Of a stretch of 64,000 nucleotides of DNA, positions 35,002 to 43,512 are shown piece by piece. Source of the DNA: Kineosporia succinea (GTDB lineage Bacteria > Actinomycetota > Actinomycetes > Actinomycetales > Kineosporiaceae); assembly GCF_030811555.1 (NCBI RefSeq), contig NZ_JAUSQZ010000001.1, positions 3,841,241 to 3,905,240 of the forward strand. The letters are read 5' to 3'. Under the pieces are notes generated by a model. That model made no database searches, had not been told where the DNA came from, and saw only the letters and a program-made list of their open reading frames with translations. Position numbers and translations under genes: made by a program. Positions within the stretch are counted from its first letter, which is position 1. Each line of letters starts with the position of its first letter.

Positions 35002-36026
35002 CGGACGACGAGATGGGTCGGGAGCACGACGTCACCGGCCCGCTCGCCCGGGTTCTCGATCAGACGGCTCAGCGTCTGCACCATCTGCACGCCCATGTCC
35101 TCGACCGGCTGGTGGACGGTGGTGAGACTCGGGGTGGTGTGCCGGCTGATCGGGGAGTCGTCGAAACCGACGACCGCCACGTCGTCCGGCACCCGCCGCC
35201 CGGCCTGGAGCAACTCGGCCAGGGCGCCGATCGCCATCTGATCGGAGGCGCAGAAGATGGCGTCCAGGGCGGGATCCCGGGCGAGCAGCGTGCGGGCCGC
35301 GCGGCGTCCGCTGTTCTCGCTGAAGTCCCCGGCCTCGACCAGGGGCTCGAGACCGTGTGCGGCCAGGGCCTTCACGTACCCCTCGATGCGCTGCCGGCCG
35401 GCACTCTGGTCCAGCGGGCCGGTGATCGAGGCGATCCGGCGGCGGCCACTGCCGATCAGGTGCTCGATCGCGAGGGCCGCACCGCCCTCGTTGTCCATGT
35501 CGACGAAGGGCAGCGTGACCTCGGAGTGCGGCCGCCCGCCGAGCACCGCCGGAACTCCCCGGGCGGTGAGCTGGGCGGGAAGCGGGTCGTCGTCGTGCAG
35601 CGAGAGCAGCAGCACGCCGTCGACGTGCTGCCGGCTCAGGTAGTCGTTGAGCCGGCCGCGGTCGGCCTCGCGGTGCGTCATGGTGAGGAGGAGCTGCCGG
35701 GGAGTGTCGGCCATCGCGCTGGTGACCCCTCGCACCACCTGCGCGAAGAACGGCTCCCCGAACAGCCGGTCCTCGGACTCCGAGACCACCAGCGCCACCA
35801 CGTCGGTGAGCTGCGTGACCAGGGAGCGGGCGGCGCGGTTGGGCACGTAGCCCAGGTCCTGCACCGCCTGCAGCACGGCGTTCCGGGCGGTCTCGCTCAC
35901 CTGCACCGAGCCGTTGATCACCCGGGACGCCGTGCCCCGCCCGACCCCGGCCCGCTCCGCCACCTCTTCCAGCGTCGGGGGCCGGTTCGGGCTTCGCCTG
36001 CTCATCGGGCGATTATGACTGCTCAT
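34989..36026 (-). CDS. cebR: LacI-family repressor, likely CebR
   Basis: 345 residues. Helix-turn-helix PTLEEVAERAGVGRGTASRVINGS, hinge LGYVPNRAARSLVTQ, and a periplasmic-binding-like sensor domain (DNEGGAALAIEHLIGSG, ASDQMAIGAL, VGFDDSPIS). It lies at the end of the cebEFG-bglC operon and overlaps the bglC stop by 14 bases. Two perfect or near-perfect TGGGAGCGCTCCCA boxes stand before cebE, exactly the site bound by CebR/CelR of Streptomyces and Thermobifida, so this gene is the obvious repressor released by cellobiose. In Streptomyces the gene stands upstream instead. A second ATG at 36005 is possible. Confidence 0.85.
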   Translation of the reverse strand: MSSHNRPMSRRSPNRPPTLEEVAERAGVGRGTASRVINGSVQVSETARNAVLQAVQDLGYVPNRAARSLVTQLTDVVALVVSESEDRLFGEPFFAQVVRGVTSAMADTPRQLLLTMTHREADRGRLNDYLSRQHVDGVLLLSLHDDDPLPAQLTARGVPAVLGGRPHSEVTLPFVDMDNEGGAALAIEHLIGSGRRRIASITGPLDQSAGRQRIEGYVKALAAHGLEPLVEAGDFSENSGRRAARTLLARDPALDAIFCASDQMAIGALAELLQAGRRVPDDVAVVGFDDSPISRHTTPSLTTVHQPVEDMGVQMVQTLSRLIENPGERAGDVVLPTHLVVRQSA

Positions 36027-37401
36027 CCAGTGAACGGGACCGGATCACGCCGGAGTACCAGAGGGCACTGTGCTTGGGCGTGCGCACCTGGGTCTCGTAG
36101 TCGACGTGCACGGCGCCGAACCGTTTGGCGTAGCCCTCGGCCCACTCGTAGTTGTCGAAGATCGACCAGAGGAAGTAACCCTGCAGCGGCACCCCGTCGG
36201 CGATCGCCCGCTCGCAGGCCGCCAGATGACCCCGCACGTAGTCGATGCGGTCGGCGTCGTGCACCACACCGTCGTCACCCAGCGGGTCGGCGAACGCCGC
36301 CCCGTTCTCCGTGATCACGATCGGCACCGCGGGGTACTCCCGCTTCAGGCGGGTGAGCACGTCGTACAGCCCGTCCGGGTCGATCTCCCAGCCCAGGTCG
36401 GTCAGCGGCATGCCGTGCCGGACCTCGCGGGCGTGTGCCGCACCCGGGTAGGGCGAGTCGAGCTGACCGGTGCGCTTGTCGACCAGGTCGGGGTGGTCCT
36501 CCCGGCCGGTGATGACGTAGCGGGTGTAGTAGTTGACGCCGAGCAGGTCGAGCGGGCGGCTGATGATGTCCAGGTCGCCGTCGCGGACGTCGCCCATCCC
36601 GCCGAACTCGGCCGTGTCGTGCAGGATGTCCTGCGGGTAGCGGCCTTTCAGCACCGGGTCGAGGAACAGCCGGTTGTGGAAGCCGTCCACGCGACGGGCG
36701 GCGTCGGTGTCCACGGCGTCGTCGGAGGCCGGCTCCACCGCGTACAGGTTGAGCGTGATGCCGACGTGGGCCACGTTCTGCGCCCGCAGCGCGTCGACCG
36801 CCAGGCCGTGCCCGAGCAGCAGGTGGTGCACCGAGGACAGCGCGGCCGACGGGTCTTGCAGGCCGGGGGCGTGCCGGCCCGAGGCGTAGCCGATCAGGCT
36901 GGAGCAGAACGGCTCGTTCAGCGTGATCCAGTGCTTCACCCGGTCGCCGAGGTGCTCGTGCACCAGGGCCGAGTACTCCGCGAAACGGTAGGCGATGTCC
37001 CGGTTCGGCCAGCCGCCCGCGTCCTGCAGGGCCTGCGGCAGGTCCCAGTGGTAGAGCGTGATCCACGGGTCGATGCCCGCGCCGAGCAGCTCGTCGGTCA
37101 GCCGGGAGTAGAAGTCCAGGCCGGCCTCGAGCGCCGGGCCCCGCCCCTCGGGCTGGATGCGCGGCCACGACACCGAGAACCGGTACGCCTCCAGGCCGAG
37201 CGAGGCCATGATCGCCACGTCGTCCTTGTAGCGGTGGTAGTGGTCGATCGCGACGTCACCGGTGTCGCCGTTCACCACCCGGCCCTCGGTGTGCGAGAAG
37301 GTGTCCCAGATCGACGGCCCGCGGCCGCCGAGGGTGGCCGCGCCCTCGATCTGGTAGGCCGCGGTCGCGCCGCCGAAGACGAAGTCGTCGCCGAAACTCA
37401 T
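36013..37401 (-). CDS. bglC: GH1 beta-glucosidase
   Basis: 462 residues, usual GH1 length. FVFGGATAAYQIEGA at the start, acid/base Glu in TLNEPFCSS, nucleophile Glu in IVITENGAAF, and the aglycone/substrate residues WSIFDNYEWAEGYAKRFG. No signal peptide, so it acts in the cytosol on imported cellobiose or cello-oligosaccharides, releasing glucose. The start overlaps the stop of the upstream permease gene by four bases. Confidence 0.95.
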   Translation of the reverse strand: MSFGDDFVFGGATAAYQIEGAATLGGRGPSIWDTFSHTEGRVVNGDTGDVAIDHYHRYKDDVAIMASLGLEAYRFSVSWPRIQPEGRGPALEAGLDFYSRLTDELLGAGIDPWITLYHWDLPQALQDAGGWPNRDIAYRFAEYSALVHEHLGDRVKHWITLNEPFCSSLIGYASGRHAPGLQDPSAALSSVHHLLLGHGLAVDALRAQNVAHVGITLNLYAVEPASDDAVDTDAARRVDGFHNRLFLDPVLKGRYPQDILHDTAEFGGMGDVRDGDLDIISRPLDLLGVNYYTRYVITGREDHPDLVDKRTGQLDSPYPGAAHAREVRHGMPLTDLGWEIDPDGLYDVLTRLKREYPAVPIVITENGAAFADPLGDDGVVHDADRIDYVRGHLAACERAIADGVPLQGYFLWSIFDNYEWAEGYAKRFGAVHVDYETQVRTPKHSALWYSGVIRSRSLDEQS

Positions 37402-38300
37402 GATTTCACTGCTCCATCCATGATGCCGCTGATCAGCTGGCGGCCGAAGAGCACGACCACCACGAGCAGCGGGAGCGTGGCCATCAGGGTGCCCGCCATG
37501 ACCAGGGACTGGTCGGTGTAGTAGCCGCTGCTCAGCCGGGAGAGGGCGACCTGCACGGTCGGGTTCTCCGGGCTCAGGGCGACGTAGGGCCAGAGGAAGT
37601 CGTTCCAGTAGGTCATGAAGGTGAACAGGCCGAGGATAGCCGCGGCCGGCCGCAGACCGGGCAGGACGACCGACCAGAAGATGCGAATGGTCGAGGCGCC
37701 GTCCACCCGGGCGGCCTCGATCAGCTCGTCGGGGATGGCCTGGATCGCGTACTGCCGCATCAGGAAGACGCCGAAACCGCTGGCCAGGTAGGGCAGGATG
37801 ACCGTGGGCAGGGTGCCCTGGATGCCGAACCAGTCCATCATCATGTAGAGCGGCACGGTGCCCAGCTGCACCGGTACCATCATCGTCAGCACCACCGCGG
37901 CCAGCAGCACGTTGCTGCCGCGGAACCGCAGCTTGGCGAAGGCGAACCCGGCCAGGCCGGAGAAGATCACGACGCCGACCGTGATGGTGCCGGCCACGAT
38001 GAACGAGTTGATCAGGGCCTTGGCGAAGAGCACGTCCGGATTGTCGAACAGCGACGTGATGTGCTCACCGAGGTTGCCGCCGGGGGTGAGAACCGGTGGT
38101 GTCTGGACGATCTCGTCGTTGGTACGGGACGCCATGACCAGCATCCAGTACAGCGGGAAGACCGACAGGAAGAACGTGATCACCAGCACCAGGTAGTTCA
38201 GCGGGCTGGCCCGGAACAGCTGGTTGTTGCTCTCGGCGACCTTGCGGCGGAGCGGCTTGCGGGCTTCCGTCTCGGCCGGCACGTCAATGATCGTGGTCAT
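37398..38300 (-). CDS. cebG: sugar ABC transporter permease (CebG-like)
   Basis: 300 residues, six membrane helices after a 30-residue cytosolic head. MalG type: the EAA loop reads ELIEAARVDGASTIRIFWSVVLPGLRP, which binds the ATPase. The C-terminal GRQLISGIMDGAVKS is characteristic. With CebE and CebF it imports cello-oligosaccharides; the ATPase is not encoded here and is presumably a shared MsiK protein elsewhere. Confidence 0.9.
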   Translation of the reverse strand: MTTIIDVPAETEARKPLRRKVAESNNQLFRASPLNYLVLVITFFLSVFPLYWMLVMASRTNDEIVQTPPVLTPGGNLGEHITSLFDNPDVLFAKALINSFIVAGTITVGVVIFSGLAGFAFAKLRFRGSNVLLAAVVLTMMVPVQLGTVPLYMMMDWFGIQGTLPTVILPYLASGFGVFLMRQYAIQAIPDELIEAARVDGASTIRIFWSVVLPGLRPAAAILGLFTFMTYWNDFLWPYVALSPENPTVQVALSRLSSGYYTDQSLVMAGTLMATLPLLVVVVLFGRQLISGIMDGAVKS

Positions 38301-38308
38301 GTCTCTCC

Positions 38309-39259
38309 TCAGTCCGCACCGCTGATCCGGCGGACCAGCCAGATGTTGATGAGCGAGATGATCAGCACGAGCAGGAAGATCATCGCGGCGACGGCCCCGG
38401 CGTACCCGAATTCGAACCGGGTGAACCCGTTTTCGATGAGGTACATGGTCAGGGTCTGGAACTGCCGCAGGGTGCCGCCCTGGATCGCGCCGGCGCCCGG
38501 GGCGAAGAGCAGCGGTTCGGTGAACAGCTGCACGCCACCGATGATCGAGGTGATCGTGGTGAAGATCAGGGTCGGACGCAGCAGCGGCAGCGTGACCGAC
38601 CAGAACTGGCGGGTGCGGGACGCGCCGTCGATGGCCGCGGCCTCGTACAGGTCACCCGGGATGGCCTGCATGGCGGCCAGGAAGATCAGGGCGTTGTAGC
38701 CGGTCCAGCGCCAGTCGACCATGAACGAGATGGCCAGCCAGCTCGACCAGGTGTGGGCGGTCCAGTCGATCGCGGCCACCCCGACCCAGCCCAGCATCCA
38801 GTTGACCAGGCCGAACCCCTTGGCGAAGATCATGCCGAAGATCAGGGTGACGGCCGCCACCGAGGTGACGTTGGGGATGATGACGCCGATCCGGAACAGT
38901 GTGCGGGCCCGGATCTTCCGGTTCAGGGTGACGGCCAGCCAGAGCGCCAGCGTGAACTGCGGCACGGTGCTGACCACGAAGATGCCCAGTGTGTTCTTGG
39001 CCGCGTTCCAGAACTGCGGGTCCTGCAACAACTTCTGGTAGTTGTCGAGGCCGGTGAAGCTGTGCTCCCCGAGCAGGGGCCAGGCGTGCAGCGACACCCA
39101 GAAGGTGTAGAGCAGCGGGAAGGCCCCGAAGATGCCGAAGAGGATGAAGAACGGCGAGACGAACGCGTAGGGAGACCCCTTCTGGTCCCACCGGCTCAGA
39201 CGGCTCCGCCAGGGGGAGCGCGTCCGAGCCGGGGTGACCGGGATCGTGGTGTCAGACAC
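38309..39259 (-). CDS. cebF: sugar ABC transporter permease (CebF-like)
   Basis: 316 residues, six helices. MalF type with EAA loop DLYEAAAIDGASRTRQFWSVTLPLLRP and the C-terminal INIWLVRRISGAD. Its start overlaps the cebE stop by eight bases and its stop is eight bases from the cebG start, so it is the second gene of the operon. Confidence 0.9.
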   Translation of the reverse strand: MSDTTIPVTPARTRSPWRSRLSRWDQKGSPYAFVSPFFILFGIFGAFPLLYTFWVSLHAWPLLGEHSFTGLDNYQKLLQDPQFWNAAKNTLGIFVVSTVPQFTLALWLAVTLNRKIRARTLFRIGVIIPNVTSVAAVTLIFGMIFAKGFGLVNWMLGWVGVAAIDWTAHTWSSWLAISFMVDWRWTGYNALIFLAAMQAIPGDLYEAAAIDGASRTRQFWSVTLPLLRPTLIFTTITSIIGGVQLFTEPLLFAPGAGAIQGGTLRQFQTLTMYLIENGFTRFEFGYAGAVAAMIFLLVLIISLINIWLVRRISGAD

Positions 39260-40565
39260 CCGCCGCGGCCTTGGCGCTCTTGATCGCCTGCTGCCAGCCC
39301 TCGTCCGAGCTGCGCTGACCCTGCTCCACGGAGCGCAGGTCGTTCTCGATCGCGTCGCGCACGGCCTGGTTCTTGGCGCCGAGGAAGACCGGCTTCAGGT
39401 TCTTGGCGCCCTCGACGAAGATCTCGGCCACCGGGGCGTCACTGAAGTACTCGTTCTTGAAGTCCGCCAGCGCCGGGTTCTCGAAGTTCTTCGGCGACGA
39501 GGGCAGGTTGCCCGCCTCGTCGAACGCCGACATCTGGCCCTCGGGGCTGCTCAGGAACTTGGCCAGCTCGACGGCCGCCTCCTGGTGCTTGCTCTGGGTC
39601 GGGACGGCCAGGAACGAACCACCCCAGCTGCCGCTGCCCCCGGGGATCGTGGCGATGTCCCACTTACCCTCGCCGTCGGCGCCGGCCTGGCCCTTGATGT
39701 TGGCCGTCATCCAGGCGGGGCAGGCGATGGTGGCGAACTTGTCCTGCTTGAAGGCCGCGTTCCACTCGGTGGTGAAGCTCTTCAGGTTGGCCGAGAGACC
39801 GGCCGCGAGAACCTTGTTCGTGGTGTCCCAGGCGTTCTTGACGGCCGGGTTGCTGTCGAACGTCAGGTTGTTGCTCTGGTCGAAGTAGGTGTAGCCCGGA
39901 GCCTCACCGGCGTACTGCATGAGGATCGAGTTGTAGGTGTTCGTGGCCGAGTCCACGAACTTGGTGTCGCCCTTGGCGCCCTTCAGGAACTTCTCGCCGG
40001 TGGCGATGTAGTCGTCCCAGGTCGGCCACAGCTTGGAGACCTCTTCGCGGTCGGTCGGCAGGCCGGCCGCCTTGAACAGGTCGGTGCGGTAGCACATCGC
40101 CAGACCGCCGACATCGGTGCCCAGGCCGATCGTGGCCTTCCCGTCGGCCGTGGTGGCCTGGACGTTCTTCCACTCCAGCCAGTTGTCCTTGATGTCGTTG
40201 AAGCCCTCGTCCTGGAAGTTCACGAACTTGTCCGGGGCCTGCAGGAACTGGATGATCGCGCCTTCCTCGATCGCGACCACGTCACCGGCGCCGCTGCCCG
40301 CGGCGATGCGCTGGGTCAGGGCGTTGGTGTACTTGCCCAGGTCGCCCTCGTTGGACTCGACGATCTTGACGTTCGGGTGCGACGCCTCGTACTCCTTGTA
40401 GAGGGCGTCGTAGCCGAACGTCCCGAAGGTCGAGACCTTCAGGGTGATCTGCTCGTCCGAGCCGGAATCACCCTCGTCCGATCCGCAGGCGGCCATCGTC
40501 AGAGCGAGACCGGCGACTGCGGCCACGGCGACGAACTGCCGGGCGCCACGCAGGGAGGGGCTCAT
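39252..40565 (-). CDS. cebE: cellobiose-binding lipoprotein (CebE-like)
   Basis: 437 residues from the ATG at 40565, chosen for the AAAGGAG site seven bases before it. Lipoprotein signal: hydrophobic core and LTMAAC with the lipidated Cys at 27. Mature protein is a family-1 solute-binding protein (EYEASHPNVKIVE; LAKFLSSPEGQMSAF). Anchored outside the membrane, it captures the substrate for the CebF/CebG pore. Regulated by the two CebR boxes upstream. Confidence 0.92.
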   Translation of the reverse strand: MSPSLRGARQFVAVAAVAGLALTMAACGSDEGDSGSDEQITLKVSTFGTFGYDALYKEYEASHPNVKIVESNEGDLGKYTNALTQRIAAGSGAGDVVAIEEGAIIQFLQAPDKFVNFQDEGFNDIKDNWLEWKNVQATTADGKATIGLGTDVGGLAMCYRTDLFKAAGLPTDREEVSKLWPTWDDYIATGEKFLKGAKGDTKFVDSATNTYNSILMQYAGEAPGYTYFDQSNNLTFDSNPAVKNAWDTTNKVLAAGLSANLKSFTTEWNAAFKQDKFATIACPAWMTANIKGQAGADGEGKWDIATIPGGSGSWGGSFLAVPTQSKHQEAAVELAKFLSSPEGQMSAFDEAGNLPSSPKNFENPALADFKNEYFSDAPVAEIFVEGAKNLKPVFLGAKNQAVRDAIENDLRSVEQGQRSSDEGWQQAIKSAKAAAGV

Positions 40566-40612
40566 GGGATTTCTCCTTTCGGGGCCTCTTCGACCCGAGG
40601 TGCACGTCAATG

Positions 40613-40626
40613 TGGGAGCGCTCCCA
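40613..40626. promoter_or_regulatory. CebR box, perfect palindrome
   Basis: TGGGAGCGCTCCCA, 47 bases upstream of the cebE start: identical to the binding site of CebR/CelR cellobiose repressors. A candidate -35 TTGACG lies on the minus strand at 40651-40656, so the box would sit over or just beyond the -10 region. Confidence 0.9.
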
Positions 40627-40665
40627 AACGTGCGCCGTGGGCCGGGGTGCCGTCAAGGGGGTGCA

Positions 40666-40679
40666 TGGGAACGCTCCCA
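40666..40679. promoter_or_regulatory. second CebR box
   Basis: TGGGAACGCTCCCA, one base different from the perfect box and 53 bases away (centre to centre), about five helical turns, which suits looping or cooperative binding by one tetramer. Confidence 0.85.
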
Positions 40680-40775
40680 TGGTGTTACTTAGTTGTAATA
40701 AAGAGGGGACGTTGGTCACGTTCCGGTGTCGGAGGGTTGGTCCCGGCGGGGGCGACTCTCTCGAAAACCTCTGTC

Positions 40776-41270
40776 TCAGCTGGGGAAACGCTCGATCAGG
40801 AGGTCCCAGCCGGCCTGGATCCAGGGTTCGGTGCCTACCCGGAGTATCGTGGCGCCCTCGTCGGCCGCGGCCCGCGCCAGATTGGCGTCCGCCGAGGTCA
40901 TCCAGCCTTCGCGCACGGCGTTCCGGTACTCGTCCTCGTCCTCGATCTGCACCTGGCCGTCCCGCTCGGTCCAAAGCGGGTCGAGCTCCAGGTCGACGAT
41001 CGACCAGCCGTCGGCCGTGCGCTGCGGGGGCGTGCAGATGTCGAGGGAGAGCCGCCGCCCGTCGTCGCGGAGTAGCCACCAGCCCACCCAAGGGCGGCCG
41101 GGAGTGATGAGCAGGATCATCGGGTGGTGCAGGGGGTCACGGTGCCCGTCCGGCCAGACGCAGGCCTGCCCGGGACGGCCCGAGACCCAGAAACCGTGCT
41201 CGTCCTCGCGCTCGAGGTCCAGCTCGAAGAGGTAGGTGCCGGCCGGTCGCTTGATCTTCGTCAGGTTCAC
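40776..41270 (-). CDS. DUF402-like protein
   Basis: 164 residues. The sequence GQACVWPDGHRDPLHHPMILLITPG, then SIVDLELDPLWTERDGQVQIEDEDEY and MTSADANLARAA is the pattern of the DUF402/FomD-like fold, whose members include nucleotide phosphatases with a cluster of acidic metal ligands (here D-x-E-x-D...E-D-E-D-E). Cytosolic. It starts nine bases after the cobK stop in the same direction, so it may be the last gene of the cobalamin operon, though a link to that pathway is not evident. Confidence 0.75.
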   Translation of the reverse strand: MNLTKIKRPAGTYLFELDLEREDEHGFWVSGRPGQACVWPDGHRDPLHHPMILLITPGRPWVGWWLLRDDGRRLSLDICTPPQRTADGWSIVDLELDPLWTERDGQVQIEDEDEYRNAVREGWMTSADANLARAAADEGATILRVGTEPWIQAGWDLLIERFPS

Positions 41271-41279
41271 CGGCCGAAC

Positions 41280-42008
41280 CTAGAGGGCATTCAGCGCCCA
41301 GTCGACGGCACTGCGCACGTCGTGCACCACCGGTACGCCTTCGGGCAGCGGTGGGCGCTCGACCATCACCACCTCGAGGCCGAGTTCCCGCGCCGCGGTC
41401 AGCTTGGCCGCGGTCATCGGGCCGCCGCTGTTCTTGGTGACGAGAATGTCCTTGCCCGCGAGCAGTTCTCGCTCGCCGTCGAGGGTGAACGGACCGCGGT
41501 CGAGGATGACCTCGCAGCGCCGCGGCAGCGGTCCGTCGGGTGTCTCGACGGCGCGCAGCCAGAACCGCTGGGGGAGTGGGGCGAACGGTGCCGTCTCCTG
41601 GCGTCCGGTGGTCAGCATGATGTTTGAGGACGCGTCGGTGCCGGCGACGCGGTCGGCCGCGGCTTCGAGCGTGGGGACGCCGTTCCAGCGATCGCCGGGC
41701 TGAGCGACCCAGGCCGGGCGGCTCAGGATCAGCAGCGGGACGCCTTCCGCGGCCTCGGCCGCGTTGGCCGTGATCCGCTCCGCGAACGGGTGGGTCGCGT
41801 CGACCACGGCCGAGATGCCCTCGTCCACCAGGAAACCCCGCAGGCCGGTGACACCGCCGAACCCACCGACCCGCACGTCCCCCGGCGGCAGCCTCGGTGA
41901 CGAGACCCGCCCCGCCAGCGACGACACCACCGAGACCCCGGAGGCCGTGAGAGCCGCCGCGAGCTCGCGGCCCTCGCCGGTGCCGCCGAGAATCAGGACC
42001 CGGCCCAT
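41280..42008 (-). CDS. cobK: precorrin-6A reductase
   Basis: 242 residues from the ATG at 42008. RVLILGGTGEGRELAAAL at the start, VDATHPFAERITANAAEA in the middle and GPFTLDGERELL with VTKNSGGPMTAAKLTAA near the end are CobK/CbiJ signatures. NADPH-dependent reduction of precorrin-6A (or its cobalt form) to dihydroprecorrin-6. Its start overlaps the cobF stop by one base. Confidence 0.93.
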   Translation of the reverse strand: MGRVLILGGTGEGRELAAALTASGVSVVSSLAGRVSSPRLPPGDVRVGGFGGVTGLRGFLVDEGISAVVDATHPFAERITANAAEAAEGVPLLILSRPAWVAQPGDRWNGVPTLEAAADRVAGTDASSNIMLTTGRQETAPFAPLPQRFWLRAVETPDGPLPRRCEVILDRGPFTLDGERELLAGKDILVTKNSGGPMTAAKLTAARELGLEVVMVERPPLPEGVPVVHDVRSAVDWALNAL

Positions 42009-42769
42009 CAGTTCAGGCGGCGGCGCAGGAGATAGGTGTCCATGACCCAGCCCTTGCGTTCGCGGGCGGCGGCCCGCGCCTTCTCGATCTCCGGCCCGAC
42101 CTCGAGTACCGGCCCGCTGAACAGGATCTCGTCTTTCGTTCCCAGGTATGCGCCCCAGTAGATGTCCACATCCGGGTCTTTCACGTGCCGGAAGGCGCAG
42201 TCCCCGTCGAGCATGACCACGACATTGTCCAGCCCGGGCGGCATTCCGCCGGCCAGAAGGCGGCCCGGCGTGATGTGGATGGGCTCGCCGATGCGGTTCA
42301 GCGGGATCCGGTGCCGCGCGGTGAGTGAATGCAGGCTGCTGACACCAGGAATGACCTCGTAGTCGAACTTCACGTTGCCGCGCTCGAGCAGCTCCTCGAC
42401 GATCCGGATCGTGCCGTCGTACAGCGAAGGGTCGCCCCACACCAGGATCGCGCCCACGCCGTCGTCGGTGAGCTCGTCGGCGATCATCCGCTCGAAGATC
42501 TCGGCCCGGCGGTGGTGCCAGTCCTTCACCGCGTCATCGTAGGCCTCGGCGGTGCGGTCGCGTTCAGGGTCGTCGGCCTGCACGAAACGGTAGTCGTGAC
42601 CGGCGATGTGCTGCTCGCAGACGTCGCGGCGCAGCTGCACCAGGTCGTCCTTGGCGCTGCCCTTGTCGATGAGGAAGAAGACGTCCACCGTGTTCAGCGC
42701 CTTGACGGCCTGCACGGTGATGTAGTCCGGGTCACCCGCGCCGACCCCGATCAGCAGGACCTTCCGCAT
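42008..42769 (-). CDS. cobF: precorrin-6A synthase (deacetylating)
   Basis: 253 residues. Cobalamin methyltransferase fold: LLIGVGAGDPDYITVQAVKALN at the N-terminus, VWGDPSLYDGTIRIVEEL and YEVIPGVSSLHSLTARHRIPLNRIG. CobF methylates C-1 and removes the acetyl group, a step that only occurs in the aerobic (late cobalt insertion) pathway, so this organism uses that route. Confidence 0.93.
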   Translation of the reverse strand: MRKVLLIGVGAGDPDYITVQAVKALNTVDVFFLIDKGSAKDDLVQLRRDVCEQHIAGHDYRFVQADDPERDRTAEAYDDAVKDWHHRRAEIFERMIADELTDDGVGAILVWGDPSLYDGTIRIVEELLERGNVKFDYEVIPGVSSLHSLTARHRIPLNRIGEPIHITPGRLLAGGMPPGLDNVVVMLDGDCAFRHVKDPDVDIYWGAYLGTKDEILFSGPVLEVGPEIEKARAAARERKGWVMDTYLLRRRLN

Positions 42770-43512
42770 CAGTGACGGCTCCGTTCGGTGGAGTAGAGGT
42801 GGCTGTCCGGGAATTCGTGGGCCGTGAGCACCGGCCCCACGACAATGACGGCGGTGCGACGGATCCCGGCCTCGTGCACCTGCCCGGCGATGGTGCTCAG
42901 CGTGCCCCGCAGGATCTGCTCGTCGGCGCGGCTGGCCTTGGCCACCACCGCGACCGGGCCGTCGGCGCCGTAGAAGGGCGCGAGCGTCGCGACCACGTCG
43001 TCGATCTCCTGGACGGCCAGGTGCAGCACCAGCGTCGAGCGGCTCTCGGCCAGCTTCTCCAGCTCCTGGCCCTCGGGCATCGCGGTGGCCTGGCGGGCGA
43101 TGCGGGTCAGGATCACGGTCTGGCCCACGCCGGGCACCGTGAACTCACGCTTGAGAGCGGCCGCGGCGGCGGCGAAGGCGGGCACGCCGGGCACGATCTC
43201 GTAGGGGACGCGGAGGTCGTCGAGGCGGCGCATCTGCTCGGCGACGGCGCTGAACACCGACGGGTCACCGGAGTGCAGCCGGGCCACGTCCACGCCGCGG
43301 TTGTCGGCGGCCTTGAACTCGGCCATGATCTGCTCGAGATCCAGGTTGGCGGTGTCGACCAGCCGGGTGCCGAGCGAGCACTCGTCGAGCAGTTCCTTCG
43401 GCACCAGGGAGCCCGCGTACAGGCAGACCGGGGCCTTCTGCAGGATGCGCAGCCCCCGGATCGTCAGCAGGTCGGCCGCTCCCGGGCCGGCACCGATGAA
43501 ATATACGGTCAC
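42769..43512 (-). CDS. cobM: precorrin-4 C11-methyltransferase
   Basis: 247 residues from the GTG at 43512, which overlaps the cobL stop (GTGA). Motifs: VYFIGAGPGAADLLTIRG, CLYAGSLVP, RLHSGDPSVFSAVAEQM and YEIVPGVPAFAAAAAALKREFTVPG. Adds a methyl group from S-adenosylmethionine at C-11 of precorrin-4. Confidence 0.94.
   Translation of the reverse strand: MTVYFIGAGPGAADLLTIRGLRILQKAPVCLYAGSLVPKELLDECSLGTRLVDTANLDLEQIMAEFKAADNRGVDVARLHSGDPSVFSAVAEQMRRLDDLRVPYEIVPGVPAFAAAAAALKREFTVPGVGQTVILTRIARQATAMPEGQELEKLAESRSTLVLHLAVQEIDDVVATLAPFYGADGPVAVVAKASRADEQILRGTLSTIAGQVHEAGIRRTAVIVVGPVLTAHEFPDSHLYSTERSRH

Noticed and set aside
36005-36026. Second start codon for cebR outside the overlap
   Set aside because: The ATG at 36005 has no ribosome site; the overlapping start fits translational coupling to bglC, although it is not certain.
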